A DNA stretch of 64,000 nucleotides, taken from Frigidibacter sp. ROC022. Lineage in GTDB: Bacteria; Pseudomonadota; Alphaproteobacteria; Rhodobacterales; Rhodobacteraceae. Position numbers and translations under genes: made by a program. The notes under the pieces were generated by a model that was given only the letters and a program-made list of their open reading frames with translations, was not told where the DNA came from and did not search any database. The number at the start of each line of letters is the position of its first letter. The first letter of the stretch is position 1. The DNA is taken from NCBI RefSeq assembly GCF_024723735.1, contig NZ_JANQDU010000002.1, forward strand, positions 697,001 through 761,000, in the 5' to 3' direction. Below are positions 17,841-25,844 of the stretch, piece after piece.

Positions 17841-18895
17841 GCGGGTTCGAACTGTCCGGAGCGCGCCGAGCGATGCATGGCGTCGATGGCAATCACTGCG
17901 CGTGCGCCGACCTTCGCATCCGCCAGGTTGATGACCTCTCGCCCGGCACATAGATCGACGAAACGGGCCACAAGCTCGGTCACACCATATTCGCCGGCAT
18001 CCGGCGCCGGCTGTTCCACATGGGTCCAGCCGTCGAAGCGGGTCACTTCCAGCCGCTCGCGCTCCAGATCAAGCAGCAAGACGCCCTCGTCGCCATACAG
18101 CCGGATATCCACCTGCTTCTTGCGTTCCCTCGGGATCACCCCGGTTCCCGACACCGAAACCGTCGCGCCCCCGGCCAGTTCCACGACAGCCGCATCGCAC
18201 AGATCGACTCCGGCATCCGAATTCCGCATCCGGGCGAAGACCCCCGTCGGATCGTCATCGACGACCAGAAAGAACAGGCCGAGTGCATGGGTCAATTGTC
18301 CCCAGGCATATCCTCCCGCACGGGCGGGATCCGCCCAGGTGGACGCGGGCGGCCGGAACAGGTGGCCTGCCGTTCTTGGGGGAAGCTCCCCGGAAAACAG
18401 CTCGACCGTACCGCTCGCGGTCAGGCAGACCGCATGCTGAAGTCGCCCGATCCTGCCATCCTGCATCAGCTTGTGCGCGGCGGCGGCAAGTGGTCGAAAG
18501 TTCCAGCCATAGGCCGTCATCACATCCGTGCCTTGGCGTTCGGCTGCGGTCAGTATCCGCCGGGCGTCCTCTGCACTCGTCGCCATCGGCTTCTCGATCA
18601 TCACCGGCAGGCCCCGGTCGATACACATCAGCGCGTGTTCCGCGTGCAGGACATGCGGCGACGATATGATCACCCCGTCCAGCCTGCGCGTGTCGAGCAT
18701 CTCGGCCGCATCGCGAAAGCCGAGATTCGTTCCCAACTTCTCCGCAAGAATCTGCAGCCCCTCGGGGTCGGGCCGGCACACCGCGATCTCGCCGACTTCC
18801 GGATAGCCACGCAACAGCGGAATATAGGTCTGCGCAGCCCACCAACCTGCGCCGATGATTCCCACTTCCAGGCTTCGGTCTGCTTTCTCAGACAT
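17837..18895 (-). CDS. Gfo/Idh/MocA-family NAD(P)-dependent oxidoreductase
   Basis: Sugar or polyol dehydrogenase of 352 residues. The Rossmann motif VGIIGAGWWAAQTYIPLL opens the protein (about 12-29); the conserved block VMIEKPMAT carries the EKP signature with its catalytic Lys (about residues 105-113), and the C-terminal alpha/beta domain follows. The start MSEKADRS at 18895 is preferred over the long upstream extension, which has no protein character. It is convergent with the lactonase gene (4-bp overlap at the stops). It is the best candidate for the sugar-oxidising step that would feed the lactonase, although it is on the opposite strand with its own promoter, which holds a palindrome at 18948-18962. 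Confidence 0.88.
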   Translation of the reverse strand: MSEKADRSLEVGIIGAGWWAAQTYIPLLRGYPEVGEIAVCRPDPEGLQILAEKLGTNLGFRDAAEMLDTRRLDGVIISSPHVLHAEHALMCIDRGLPVMIEKPMATSAEDARRILTAAERQGTDVMTAYGWNFRPLAAAAHKLMQDGRIGRLQHAVCLTASGTVELFSGELPPRTAGHLFRPPASTWADPARAGGYAWGQLTHALGLFFLVVDDDPTGVFARMRNSDAGVDLCDAAVVELAGGATVSVSGTGVIPRERKKQVDIRLYGDEGVLLLDLERERLEVTRFDGWTHVEQPAPDAGEYGVTELVARFVDLCAGREVINLADAKVGARAVIAIDAMHRSARSGQFEPA

Positions 18896-19306
18896 TATCC
18901 GCTCCTCCCGAGAACGCGTCGATTCAGCGCGCAGTGCCGGACCCCTTGGCACCTTGGGTGCCTTGCCGATTGCACCGATGACCAACGAGATGCTGATGCC
19001 GGAAAAATACTGACGACAACAGGATTGGACTACAAGGCCGGCTTCCCTGAAAAGCCCGGAAATCTGGGCTATCTGAACGACTTCCATCTCATGGACAGGT
19101 TCTGGCGTGACTCAGGATAACCAGGACGATTTCGGCCTTGCTCGCGGAGGCCGGCCTCTCGGATCACAAGACGCGATTGTGGGTCGAGATACTCGTGGAC
19201 TTCACCCATGGAGCAGCCCTGGCCACCGCCATGAAAGGGGAACGCACAATCATCGGACCGGCCTGGCACTCCTTGCCCCGTCAAGAGGTCGGAGTGCATC
19301 GGACCA
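18896..19306. other. Intergenic region, 411 bp, no convincing gene
   Basis: The region contains the promoter area of the Gfo/Idh/MocA gene on the left. The rest (about 18970-19300) has open frames on both strands but without ribosome-binding sites, family features or sensible starts. I see no RNA gene. Confidence 0.5.
18948..18962. promoter_or_regulatory. Palindrome GGCACC-TTG-GGTGCC upstream of the Gfo/Idh/MocA gene
   Basis: Perfect 6-bp arms around 3 bp, located 53 bp upstream of the start at 18895. It resembles the compact operators of GntR- or LacI-type repressors. No copy was noticed before the other sugar-acid genes, so a separate regulator is possible. Confidence 0.4.
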
Positions 19307-19609
19307 TCAAGGCCCGCGGCGAAGCCAGTTCATCGTCTTGAAATCCTCGCGGAACGCGAAGCGCTCCAGGTGGCTGTCGATCACGCCGCGCGACCTGTCC
19401 AGCCCTTCGGCACTGTCCGCGCTGAGAACCACCGTGAGTTCGGTCTCCGTCGCCGCCAGCGTCGCCTTGCCGGCGGGCAACTCCGCCTCGCCCGACCGAG
19501 CATCGAAGCGGACCGGAACCTTGTGGCTGAAATGCTTGCAGAGCTGTTGCAGGTAGCGGCTGGCATTGCCGGTCACGAAACGGCCTTCGTCGATCAACTT
19601 GTCTGGCAT
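19307..19609 (-). CDS. DUF2218 family protein next to siderophore uptake genes
   Basis: Small soluble protein of 100 residues of the DUF2218 family, whose function is not established but whose genes often neighbour siderophore uptake genes. It begins MPDKLIDEGRF with the family pattern of an N-terminal ASRYLQQLCKHFSHKVPVRFD followed by a strand-rich half. The ATG at 19609 is preceded by GGA. The upstream extension crosses the palindrome at 19628-19655, so the shorter start is right. It is divergent from the siderophore binding-protein gene with a 102-bp shared control region, which implies coordinated, probably iron-dependent control. Confidence 0.8.
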   Translation of the reverse strand: MPDKLIDEGRFVTGNASRYLQQLCKHFSHKVPVRFDARSGEAELPAGKATLAATETELTVVLSADSAEGLDRSRGVIDSHLERFAFREDFKTMNWLRRGP

Positions 19610-19627
19610 GGAGGATTGTCCTGACTG

Positions 19628-19655
19628 ATTTTGTCGGATATTAGCCTGACAAAAT
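19628..19655. promoter_or_regulatory. Inverted repeat between DUF2218 gene and siderophore importer: likely iron-responsive operator
   Basis: ATTTTGTC (19628-19635) and GACAAAAT (19648-19655) are perfect 8-bp inverted arms around a 12-bp spacer. The dyad lies 19 bp from the DUF2218 start and 56 bp from the importer start, a position from which one repressor could control both. It does not match the classical Fur box or Irr box, so the regulator is left open. Confidence 0.5.
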
Positions 19656-19711
19656 GAGTCGCCTTTGTCGAGTCCCTGCAACCGACTGAATATGAAAAGA
19701 AAGGACCTGTC

Positions 19712-20614
19712 ATGAGATCAATGCTTGCCGCGCTGGCCCTGGTCGCAACCCCGGCTCTCGCCCTTGCCCAGACCGTCGAGGTGCAGACCGCCGCCGGTCC
19801 GGCCAGCGTACCCGCGGCCCCGGAAACCGTCGTCGCGCTGGACCTGGCGGCGATCGACGATCTCGCGGCGCTTGGCGTCCCGGTGGCCGGTGTTCCCGAC
19901 GTCACGCCACCGGCCTACCTGGCCGATGCGCTTCGCGATATTCCGACGGTGGGCACCCTGTTCGAACCGGATTTCGAGGCGCTCGCGGTTCTGGCGCCCG
20001 ATCTCGTCATCGCCGGCGGAAGGTCGCAATCGCAGGTCGGCGCGCTGTCGCAGCTGGCGCCGACCATCGACATGACGATTTCCGGGGAAGACCTCGTGGC
20101 CGAGAGCAAGGCCCGTCTTGCCGCCTATGGCAAGATCTTCGGACATGAGAGCGAGGCGGAGTCGTTGATCGCCAGGCTGGACGCGGCCATCGCCGGAGCC
20201 CGCGAAGCGGCGGCCGGCAAGGGCGATGCCCTGATCCTGCTGACCAATGGCGGCAAGGTTTCGGCCTTTGGCCACGGCTCCCGGTTCGGCTGGATGCACA
20301 GCGCGCTCGGCCTGCCCGAAGCCTATCCCGACCTGACCGCCGAAACCCATGGCGAGGCCGTCTCGTTCGAGTTCATCGCGGATGTCGATCCGGACTGGAT
20401 CTTCGTCATCGACCGGGGCGCCGCCATCGGCCAGGAAGGCGAGGCCGCGGCGGTGACGCTGGACAATCCGCTGGTCGCGGGAACCAAGGCGGGCAAGGCC
20501 GGCCATATCGTCTATCTCGACCCGGCCCGTCTCTACCTGGCCGGCGGCGGCATCCAGTCGATGCTGGGCACCATACAGGAGATCACGGCCGCCATGAGCG
20601 CTGCCGCCGGCTGA
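19712..20614 (+). CDS. Ferric-siderophore ABC transporter substrate-binding protein (FatB/CeuA/YclQ-like)
   Basis: Periplasmic receptor of 300 residues of the helical-backbone cluster A type. The signal peptide MRSMLAALALVATPALALAQ is followed by the two-lobed fold: VVALDLAAIDDLAALGVPVAGVP, then FEPDFEALAVLAPDLVIAGGR. The HGSRFGWMHSALGLP block, VSFEFIADVDPDWIFVIDR and the downstream gene order (receptor, two permeases, ATPase) match the petrobactin/catecholate-type FatBDCE and YclQNOP systems. It begins the rightward operon and probably responds to iron through the adjacent dyad. Confidence 0.87.
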   Translation: MRSMLAALALVATPALALAQTVEVQTAAGPASVPAAPETVVALDLAAIDDLAALGVPVAGVPDVTPPAYLADALRDIPTVGTLFEPDFEALAVLAPDLVIAGGRSQSQVGALSQLAPTIDMTISGEDLVAESKARLAAYGKIFGHESEAESLIARLDAAIAGAREAAAGKGDALILLTNGGKVSAFGHGSRFGWMHSALGLPEAYPDLTAETHGEAVSFEFIADVDPDWIFVIDRGAAIGQEGEAAAVTLDNPLVAGTKAGKAGHIVYLDPARLYLAGGGIQSMLGTIQEITAAMSAAAG

Positions 20615-20626
20615 GGCGGGCCCGAC

Positions 20627-21571
20627 GTGAAGACCTGGGCCATTGCCCTGCTGGTCCTCGCCCTCCTCGTGGGGGCGAGTTGCCTTGTCGGGGTCGTCGA
20701 TCTGTTCGGCACTTCTCTTGACGGGCTGATGGTGCTGGCGGTCAGCCGCCTGCCAAGGACCTTTGCCGCCCTGCTGGCCGGGGCCGGACTGGCCCTTGCC
20801 GGGGTCGTCGTGCAGATGAGCGTGCAGAACCGGCTGGTCGAACCGGGGCTGGTCGGCACACCCGAATCCGCGATGCTGGGCCTGCTGCTGGTGACCCTGG
20901 CCGCACCCGGGGCGGCGCTGATCGTCAAGATGTCGGTCGCGGCGGGCACCGCGTTGATCGGCACATCGGGGTTTCTCTGGCTTGCCCGTCATGTCCCGCG
21001 CCGCGACCCGGTGCTGCTGCCGCTGATCGGCCTGATCTATGGCGGCATCATCGGCGCCGCGGTCCTGTGGCTCGCCTGGACCACCGACCTGGTGCAATAT
21101 GTCGGCGTCTGGCAAAGCGGCGAATTCTCGGGCGTGCTGCAGGGCCGCTACGAATTGCTGTGGATCGTCGCGGGGGTCGCCGGGCTGCTGTGGCTGGCGG
21201 CGGACCGGATCACGCTTCTGGGTCTGGGCGAGGACGCCGCCCGCAGCCTGGGTCTCGACTACCGCCAGACCCTGCTGATCGGGCTGATCCTCGTCGCGGT
21301 GATCGTGTCGGTCGTGGTGGTCAGTGTCGGATCGATCCCCTTCGTCGGGCTCGTGGTGCCCAATATCGTTTCGCGCTGGCGGGGCGACAACCTGCGCCGC
21401 AACCTGCCGCTGGTGGCCTGGCTTGGCGGCTGCACGGTTCTGGGCTGCGACATCATCGGGCGGCTGATCCGATACCCCTACGAAATCCCGGCCGGCACCG
21501 TCTTTGCCGTCCTCGGCGCCGGGCTGTTCCTGTGGCTGCTCCACGCCGCTCCGAGGCGCGCCAATGGCTGA
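20627..21571 (+). CDS. Iron-siderophore ABC transporter permease (first, FatD/YclN-like)
   Basis: FecCD-family inner-membrane subunit of 314 residues with about nine hydrophobic helices. The GTG start at 20627 lies 12 bp after the receptor gene. Family landmarks are SRLPRTFAALLAGAGLALAGVVVQMSVQNRLVEPGLVG near the N-terminus (R-x-P-R and the glycine-rich G-A-x-L-A-x-A-G pattern) and GSIPFVGLVVPNIVSRW near 235-251, where the coupling to the ATPase is made. It overlaps the next permease gene by 8 bp. Confidence 0.9.
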   Translation: MKTWAIALLVLALLVGASCLVGVVDLFGTSLDGLMVLAVSRLPRTFAALLAGAGLALAGVVVQMSVQNRLVEPGLVGTPESAMLGLLLVTLAAPGAALIVKMSVAAGTALIGTSGFLWLARHVPRRDPVLLPLIGLIYGGIIGAAVLWLAWTTDLVQYVGVWQSGEFSGVLQGRYELLWIVAGVAGLLWLAADRITLLGLGEDAARSLGLDYRQTLLIGLILVAVIVSVVVVSVGSIPFVGLVVPNIVSRWRGDNLRRNLPLVAWLGGCTVLGCDIIGRLIRYPYEIPAGTVFAVLGAGLFLWLLHAAPRRANG

Positions 21572-22508
21572 CCGCAGACTGCTCATTCTCGGTCTGGTCC
21601 TGGCCGCCGTCTCGGCGCTGTTTCTGCTGTGGAACCTGCGCGCACCGGTCGGCTTCATCCTGGGCCTGCGCCTGACCAAGCTGGCGGCGCTCTGCGCCGT
21701 GGGCACCGCCATCGGCACCGCGACGGTGCTGTTCCAGACCATCGCGGCAAACCGGCTGCTGACCCCGGGGATCGTCGGCTTCGACGCGCTCTTCGTCTTC
21801 ATCCAGACCATGCTCGTCCTTGGCCTGGGCGGCCTGGGCTATGCCGCCCTGCCGTCGCTGGCGCAGTTTGGCGTCGAGACGCTCACGCTGGTGGCCGCCG
21901 CCATGGCCCTGTTCGGCGTGTTGCTGCGCAGGGGCGCCGACGACATCCTGCGCATGATCCTGACCGGCGTGATCCTTGGCGTGCTGCTGCGGGGTCTTGC
22001 CGGGCTGGCGCAACGGCTGCTCGATCCGTCCGAATTCGCCATCGTCCAGCAGGCCAGCTTCGCCACCTTCGGGGCCGTCGACAGGACCCAGCTTGCGATC
22101 GCCGGCCCGATCCTGATCCTGAGCTTCGCGGCCGCCCTGCGCCTTGCCCGGCTGCTCGACCTGGCGGCACTGGGCCGCGCCACGGCGCTGCCGCTGGGCC
22201 TCGATTTCGACCGCGTCGTCTTCGTGACCCTCGGCCTTGTGGCGCTTCTCGTGGCGGTCTCGACCGCGCTGGTCGGCCCGATCACCTTCCTCGGTCTGCT
22301 GGCGGCCAGCCTTGCCCATGCGATCCTGCCGACCTGGCGTCACGACCGGTTGCTGCCGGGGGCGGCGCTGATCGGCGCCACGATCCTCGTGTCCGGCCAG
22401 TTCGTCTTCGAACGCCTGCTGGGCCTGCAATCGACGCTGACCGTGATCGTGGAGTTCCTCGGCGGATTGCTGTTTCTCCTTCTCGTGCTTCGGAGGCCCC
22501 GTCCATGA
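21564..22508 (+). CDS. Iron-siderophore ABC transporter permease (second, FatC/YclO-like)
   Basis: Second FecCD-type permease, 314 residues. The start at 21564 overlaps the preceding gene by 8 bp and the stop overlaps the ATPase start (ATGA). The protein shows LTKLAALCAVGTAIGTATVLFQTIAANRLLTPGIVG and ALVGPITFLGLLAASLAH, the counterparts of the blocks in its partner. Having two separate permeases rather than a homodimer is typical of the FatCD/CeuBC class. Confidence 0.9.
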   Translation: MADRRLLILGLVLAAVSALFLLWNLRAPVGFILGLRLTKLAALCAVGTAIGTATVLFQTIAANRLLTPGIVGFDALFVFIQTMLVLGLGGLGYAALPSLAQFGVETLTLVAAAMALFGVLLRRGADDILRMILTGVILGVLLRGLAGLAQRLLDPSEFAIVQQASFATFGAVDRTQLAIAGPILILSFAAALRLARLLDLAALGRATALPLGLDFDRVVFVTLGLVALLVAVSTALVGPITFLGLLAASLAHAILPTWRHDRLLPGAALIGATILVSGQFVFERLLGLQSTLTVIVEFLGGLLFLLLVLRRPRP

Positions 22509-23266
22509 TCCAGCTCGACAGCGTCTCGGTCGAAAAGAACGGCAGCCCGATCCTGACGGACGTGTCGCTATGTTTCGGGCAAGGGGGCATCACCGCCCTG
22601 ATCGGACCGAACGGTGCCGGCAAATCGACCCTGCTGCACACGATTGCCGGGCTGACCTCCCCGGTGCGGGGCCAGGTCATGGTCGAGGGGCTGGACATGG
22701 TCCGCGCCCGCCCGGAGCAACGCGCCCGGCACGTCGCGCTGCTGGCACAGAACGAGAGCGTGACGGCGCGGCTCACCGTCCGCGACCTGGTGGAGTTCGG
22801 CCGCTGGCCCCACCACCGCGGCCGCCCCCGCGAGATCGACCGGGTCAAGGTTGCCGAGGCCCTCGGGACCTTCGACCTGGACGGTCTTGCCGATCGGCGG
22901 CTTGACGCGCTTTCAGGCGGCCAGCGCCAACGCGCCTTTGTCGCCATGGCCTGGGCGCAAGAGACATCCTGGCTGCTGCTGGACGAGCCCCTGTCGGCCC
23001 TCGATCCACGCCACGCCCGCGACATCATGGACCGCCTGCACGCCCTGACCCGCCCCGGAGCAGGCCAGCGCAGCGTCGTCATCGTGCTGCACGATCTCAG
23101 CGTCGCGGCCCGCTACGCCGACCGGATCGTGGCGCTGAAGGACGGGCGGCTTGTCACCTCGGGCCCGCGGGTGCTTGCCATGACCGGCGCAATGCTGAGC
23201 GATCTCTTCGGAACCAGGCTGGCGGTGGAACGGGTTGCCGGCCGCGACGTGGTTCTGCCGGCATGA
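22505..23266 (+). CDS. Iron-siderophore ABC transporter ATPase (FatE/YclP-like)
   Basis: ATPase subunit of 253 residues. Walker A is GPNGAGKSTLLH (about 35-46), Q-loop ALLAQNES, signature LSGGQRQRAFVAMA, Walker B WLLLDEPLSALD and H-loop VLHDLS. The ATG at 22505 overlaps the preceding stop by 4 bp. It is the last gene of the four-gene operon; the hairpin at 23366-23393 lies 100 bp further on. Confidence 0.92.
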   Translation: MIQLDSVSVEKNGSPILTDVSLCFGQGGITALIGPNGAGKSTLLHTIAGLTSPVRGQVMVEGLDMVRARPEQRARHVALLAQNESVTARLTVRDLVEFGRWPHHRGRPREIDRVKVAEALGTFDLDGLADRRLDALSGGQRQRAFVAMAWAQETSWLLLDEPLSALDPRHARDIMDRLHALTRPGAGQRSVVIVLHDLSVAARYADRIVALKDGRLVTSGPRVLAMTGAMLSDLFGTRLAVERVAGRDVVLPA

Positions 23267-23365
23267 ACTGCCTCGGAGCTGTCAGGCCCCATGTGGACCG
23301 GTCTCCGTCGGGATGGCGAGGCTGACCCGCGATCGACACCCGGCCACGGCGCCAGGGCGCAACGA

Positions 23366-23393
23366 AAAAGGGCACCCCTGAGGGCGCCCTTTT
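23366..23393. terminator. Bidirectional Rho-independent terminator between siderophore operon and cold-shock gene
   Basis: AAAAGGGCACCC (23366-23377) pairs with GGGCGCCCTTTT (23382-23393) with one mismatch and a CTGA loop. A-tract and T-tract flanks give a U-run on both strands, so it can stop the rightward ATPase transcript and the leftward csp transcript. Confidence 0.8.
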
Positions 23394-23412
23394 CCGAATT
23401 CGGATCGTTCGT

Positions 23413-23619
23413 TCAGGCGAGCTTGAGATCTGCCGCCGACTCGCGGCCGTCACGGCCGGACTCGATTTCGAATGTGACTTCCTGACCATCGTCCAGCGAC
23501 GTCAGACCCGCGCGCTCAAGGGCGGAAATGTGGACGAATACGTCCTTCGCGCCGGTCGCGGGGGCAATGAAGCCAAAGCCTTTAGTAGAATTGAACCATT
23601 TCACGGTGCCATTGGCCAT
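23413..23619 (-). CDS. CspA-family cold-shock protein
   Basis: Single cold-shock domain protein of 68 residues that binds single-stranded RNA/DNA. The RNP1 motif KGFGFI and the RNP2-like VFVHIS are present, starting [20 protein letters not shown]; the C-terminus has the alphaproteobacterial form with a serine- and glycine-containing insertion ([16 protein letters not shown]). GGAGAT precedes the ATG. It is a single gene with a terminator 20 bp past the stop. The long upstream region suggests a 5' leader, as is common for csp mRNAs. Confidence 0.95.
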   Translation of the reverse strand: MANGTVKWFNSTKGFGFIAPATGAKDVFVHISALERAGLTSLDDGQEVTFEIESGRDGRESAADLKLA

Positions 23620-24160
23620 CGTGAGATCTCCTTTAGTTTTCAACCTGTTCGCGGAAATGCAACAGCGTGGCGCAGTCGGCCAGTAACGAGTTCGCTGAGG
23701 TCCGGAAGGGAAAGCAGGAGATCGACTGAAATAACGTAGCACGGTCCTGATGGCAGAGTGCGGGCACTTTGTCCATGACCAGTCAGCTATGACCCTGCGT
23801 CACGGCGTAAAGGCACCGGGCGGCGCAATGACATTGAATCGGGCGCACCATGCTTGCCGATCCGGAATGGCGCAGAGAGGGGGCCCCGAAAGCCCGCTGC
23901 GGCACTGCAAGTCAGGTCAGAGGATGGTGTGCGCATCGAGCGGGAGATCGAGACGGCCATCCCGGCGGCTAGAAGTGGCGTGACACGTTCCCTGTGCTTC
24001 GGTCCCCGCCTTCTCGGGCGGCAAGTGGCCGGGCTTGGCTCTGCCGTTGACGTTGCGCAAACCACGCTCCCGGGACAGCGGCGGACTTGACCAATTTCTT
24101 GCTCATCCTCCCCTCGCAGGGATAAAGTGAACCCGATCCAGAAGCCTAGGCGGACGCCCG
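23620..24160. other. Intergenic region, 541 bp, no convincing gene
   Basis: The 100 bp next to csp probably hold its promoter and leader. Between 23760 and 24100 there are only open frames without ribosome-binding sites. TTGACC at 24087-24092 and ATAAAG at 24122 precede the rpiR gene but are not a convincing promoter pair. Confidence 0.45.
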
Positions 24161-25009
24161 ATGAATGCACCAACAATCATGACAAGGCTGCGCCATTCGC
24201 GTCAGGGCCTGCCGCCGACCGCCAGCCGGATTGCCGCCTTCATCGAGCAGCATCCCCATGACGTGATCCGCATGTCGATCACGGAACTTGCCGAGCAGAC
24301 CGGCGCCAGCGAGGGCAGCGTCGTCGGTCTGTGCCGCCGTGTCGGGGCCTCGGGCTTCCAGGACCTGAAGATTCAGCTGGCCGGCCAGATCGTCGAGCCG
24401 ATCCAGTTCATCCAGGAGGATCTGACCGAACGCGACGATTTCGCAAAGGTCCGGGACCGGGTGTTCGCCGCGCATGCCAATTCGCTGAATGATACACGGG
24501 TTCTTCTGACCCCGGAGAGCCTGACGCTCGCGGTCGATTTCCTGCGCCGGGCGGATCGGGTGGAAGTCTACGGCGTCGGCAGTTCGGCCCCCGTGGCAGA
24601 GGATCTTGCCTATCGCCTTCTGCAACTCGGCAAGAACTGCAAACCGGTGACCGATTCCCATGTCCAGGCAGTCAGTGCCTCGATGACCGGTCCGGACGTG
24701 GCGATCGTCACCGTCTCGCATTCCGGAAGCACCTCGGCGACGGTCTATTCGACCCGTCTGGCGCACGAGGCCGGGGCAAAGATCATCGGCATCACCCGGC
24801 TGGGCAAGACGCCGCTGGCGCGATATTGCGACACGGTTCTGAACACGGTCGCCAATGAAACGCGCTATCGGCCCGAGGCGATGAGCAGCCGGATGGCGCA
24901 ACTCGGCATCATCGACGCCTTGGTGAGTTGCTACGCGCTATCGAACGCGGCGAAATCCATCGAAAAGCTGCAGCTGAGCGCCCATGTCCTCTCCGAGAAG
25001 CGCTTCTAG
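24161..25009 (+). CDS. RpiR/MurR-family transcriptional regulator (HTH + SIS domain)
   Basis: Regulator of 282 residues. The N-terminal HTH_6 domain occupies about residues 1-77 (GLPPTASRIAAFIEQHPHDVIRMSITELAEQTGASEGSVVGLCRRVGASGF, the family's standard block). The C-terminal SIS domain (about 115-260) includes VEVYGVGSSAPVAEDLAYRLLQLGK and ITVSHSG-like VTVSHSGSTSATV, which bind phosphosugars. It is convergent with the importer operon at 25006-30938 (4-bp stop overlap), so it is the likely regulator of that operon, with a phosphorylated sugar or glycerol compound as effector. Confidence 0.9.
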   Translation: MNAPTIMTRLRHSRQGLPPTASRIAAFIEQHPHDVIRMSITELAEQTGASEGSVVGLCRRVGASGFQDLKIQLAGQIVEPIQFIQEDLTERDDFAKVRDRVFAAHANSLNDTRVLLTPESLTLAVDFLRRADRVEVYGVGSSAPVAEDLAYRLLQLGKNCKPVTDSHVQAVSASMTGPDVAIVTVSHSGSTSATVYSTRLAHEAGAKIIGITRLGKTPLARYCDTVLNTVANETRYRPEAMSSRMAQLGIIDALVSCYALSNAAKSIEKLQLSAHVLSEKRF

Positions 25010-25791
25010 CGGACCAGATCGCCGACGCCCGCGTAGCTGCCGTTCGGACCGACGAGGATCGCCGGCATTCCGGCGCAGCGCGCGCCAAGACCGTCGGTCG
25101 CCGGGTTGTCCCCGACCATGACTGACCGCGCCGGCGTCGCCCCGAACCTTTGCAAGGCCCGCAGGAACATCAACGGATCAGGCTTGCCCACAATCCGGGG
25201 GTGAAGACCGGGAAGACAGGCTTCCAGAAGGGCGAGGAGCGCGCCTGTTTCCACGACTGGCACCCGGTTGTTGCCGGGATGCGTAAGGTCGGGATTGCTG
25301 ACAATCAGATTGGCTCCGCCGTGCAGAAGCCGCAGCATGGTGTTGAGATCTTCGAATGTCAGAGACAGGTCCCGCGCCACCGCGACCGTATCGGTCGAGG
25401 CCGCGGCCTCGACCAGGGTCACACCCGATGCGCGGGCGTATTCCTTGAGTTGCGGCGCGGCAAAAAGCGCGACCGTGCCGTCGCCATGCGTCGCCGCGAG
25501 TTCATCCACCATCAGCGCACCGGCCAGCATGATCCGCCTCGGTTCGACGGTCAGCCCGGCGCGGCCGAGCCGATCCGATAGGCTCTCCGGCGTGTCGGTG
25601 GAGTTATTCGACAGGACCACGAACCGGTCTTCGACCATCCTGAGAAACGCGGCCGCCGAGGGAGCGGGTGCCTCGCCGAACGCAAGACAGCCGTCGAGAT
25701 CGATCAGCACAAGTTCGGCCTCTCTCAGAAGCGCTGCGGCGGTGTCCGGATCGGATGTGTCGGCATTCGTGCCAGCCGGTTGGGGATGCAA
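25006..25791 (-). CDS. HAD-superfamily phosphatase (NagD/HAD-IIA type)
   Basis: Phosphatase of 261 residues. The nucleophile motif is VLIDLDGCLAFG (DxD, about 29-40), motif II SNNST, motif III Lys in VGKPDPLMFLRAL and motif IV VMVGDNPATDGLGA with the acidic pair. The order matches NagD, 4-nitrophenylphosphatase and glycerol-phosphate phosphatase-like enzymes with a C2 cap. It is the last gene in a leftward operon with an importer and a phosphodiesterase, so a natural role is dephosphorylating a small phosphoester such as glycerol phosphate freed by the phosphodiesterase. That role is inference. Confidence 0.88.
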   Translation of the reverse strand: MHPQPAGTNADTSDPDTAAALLREAELVLIDLDGCLAFGEAPAPSAAAFLRMVEDRFVVLSNNSTDTPESLSDRLGRAGLTVEPRRIMLAGALMVDELAATHGDGTVALFAAPQLKEYARASGVTLVEAAASTDTVAVARDLSLTFEDLNTMLRLLHGGANLIVSNPDLTHPGNNRVPVVETGALLALLEACLPGLHPRIVGKPDPLMFLRALQRFGATPARSVMVGDNPATDGLGARCAGMPAILVGPNGSYAGVGDLVR

Positions 25792-25844
25792 GCCGGTCTC
25801 CTTTGGTCTTTCGTATTTCGGTCCGGTGTCCGCCCGGGCGGACG

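Noticed and set aside
19068-19300. Possible small genes between the Gfo/Idh/MocA gene and the DUF2218 gene
   Set aside because: Frames on both strands lack ribosome-binding sites and recognisable features.
19718-21811. A leftward open frame of nearly 700 codons opposite the siderophore genes
   Set aside because: It is a mirror of three real membrane and receptor genes with repetitive Q, R, G and D composition.
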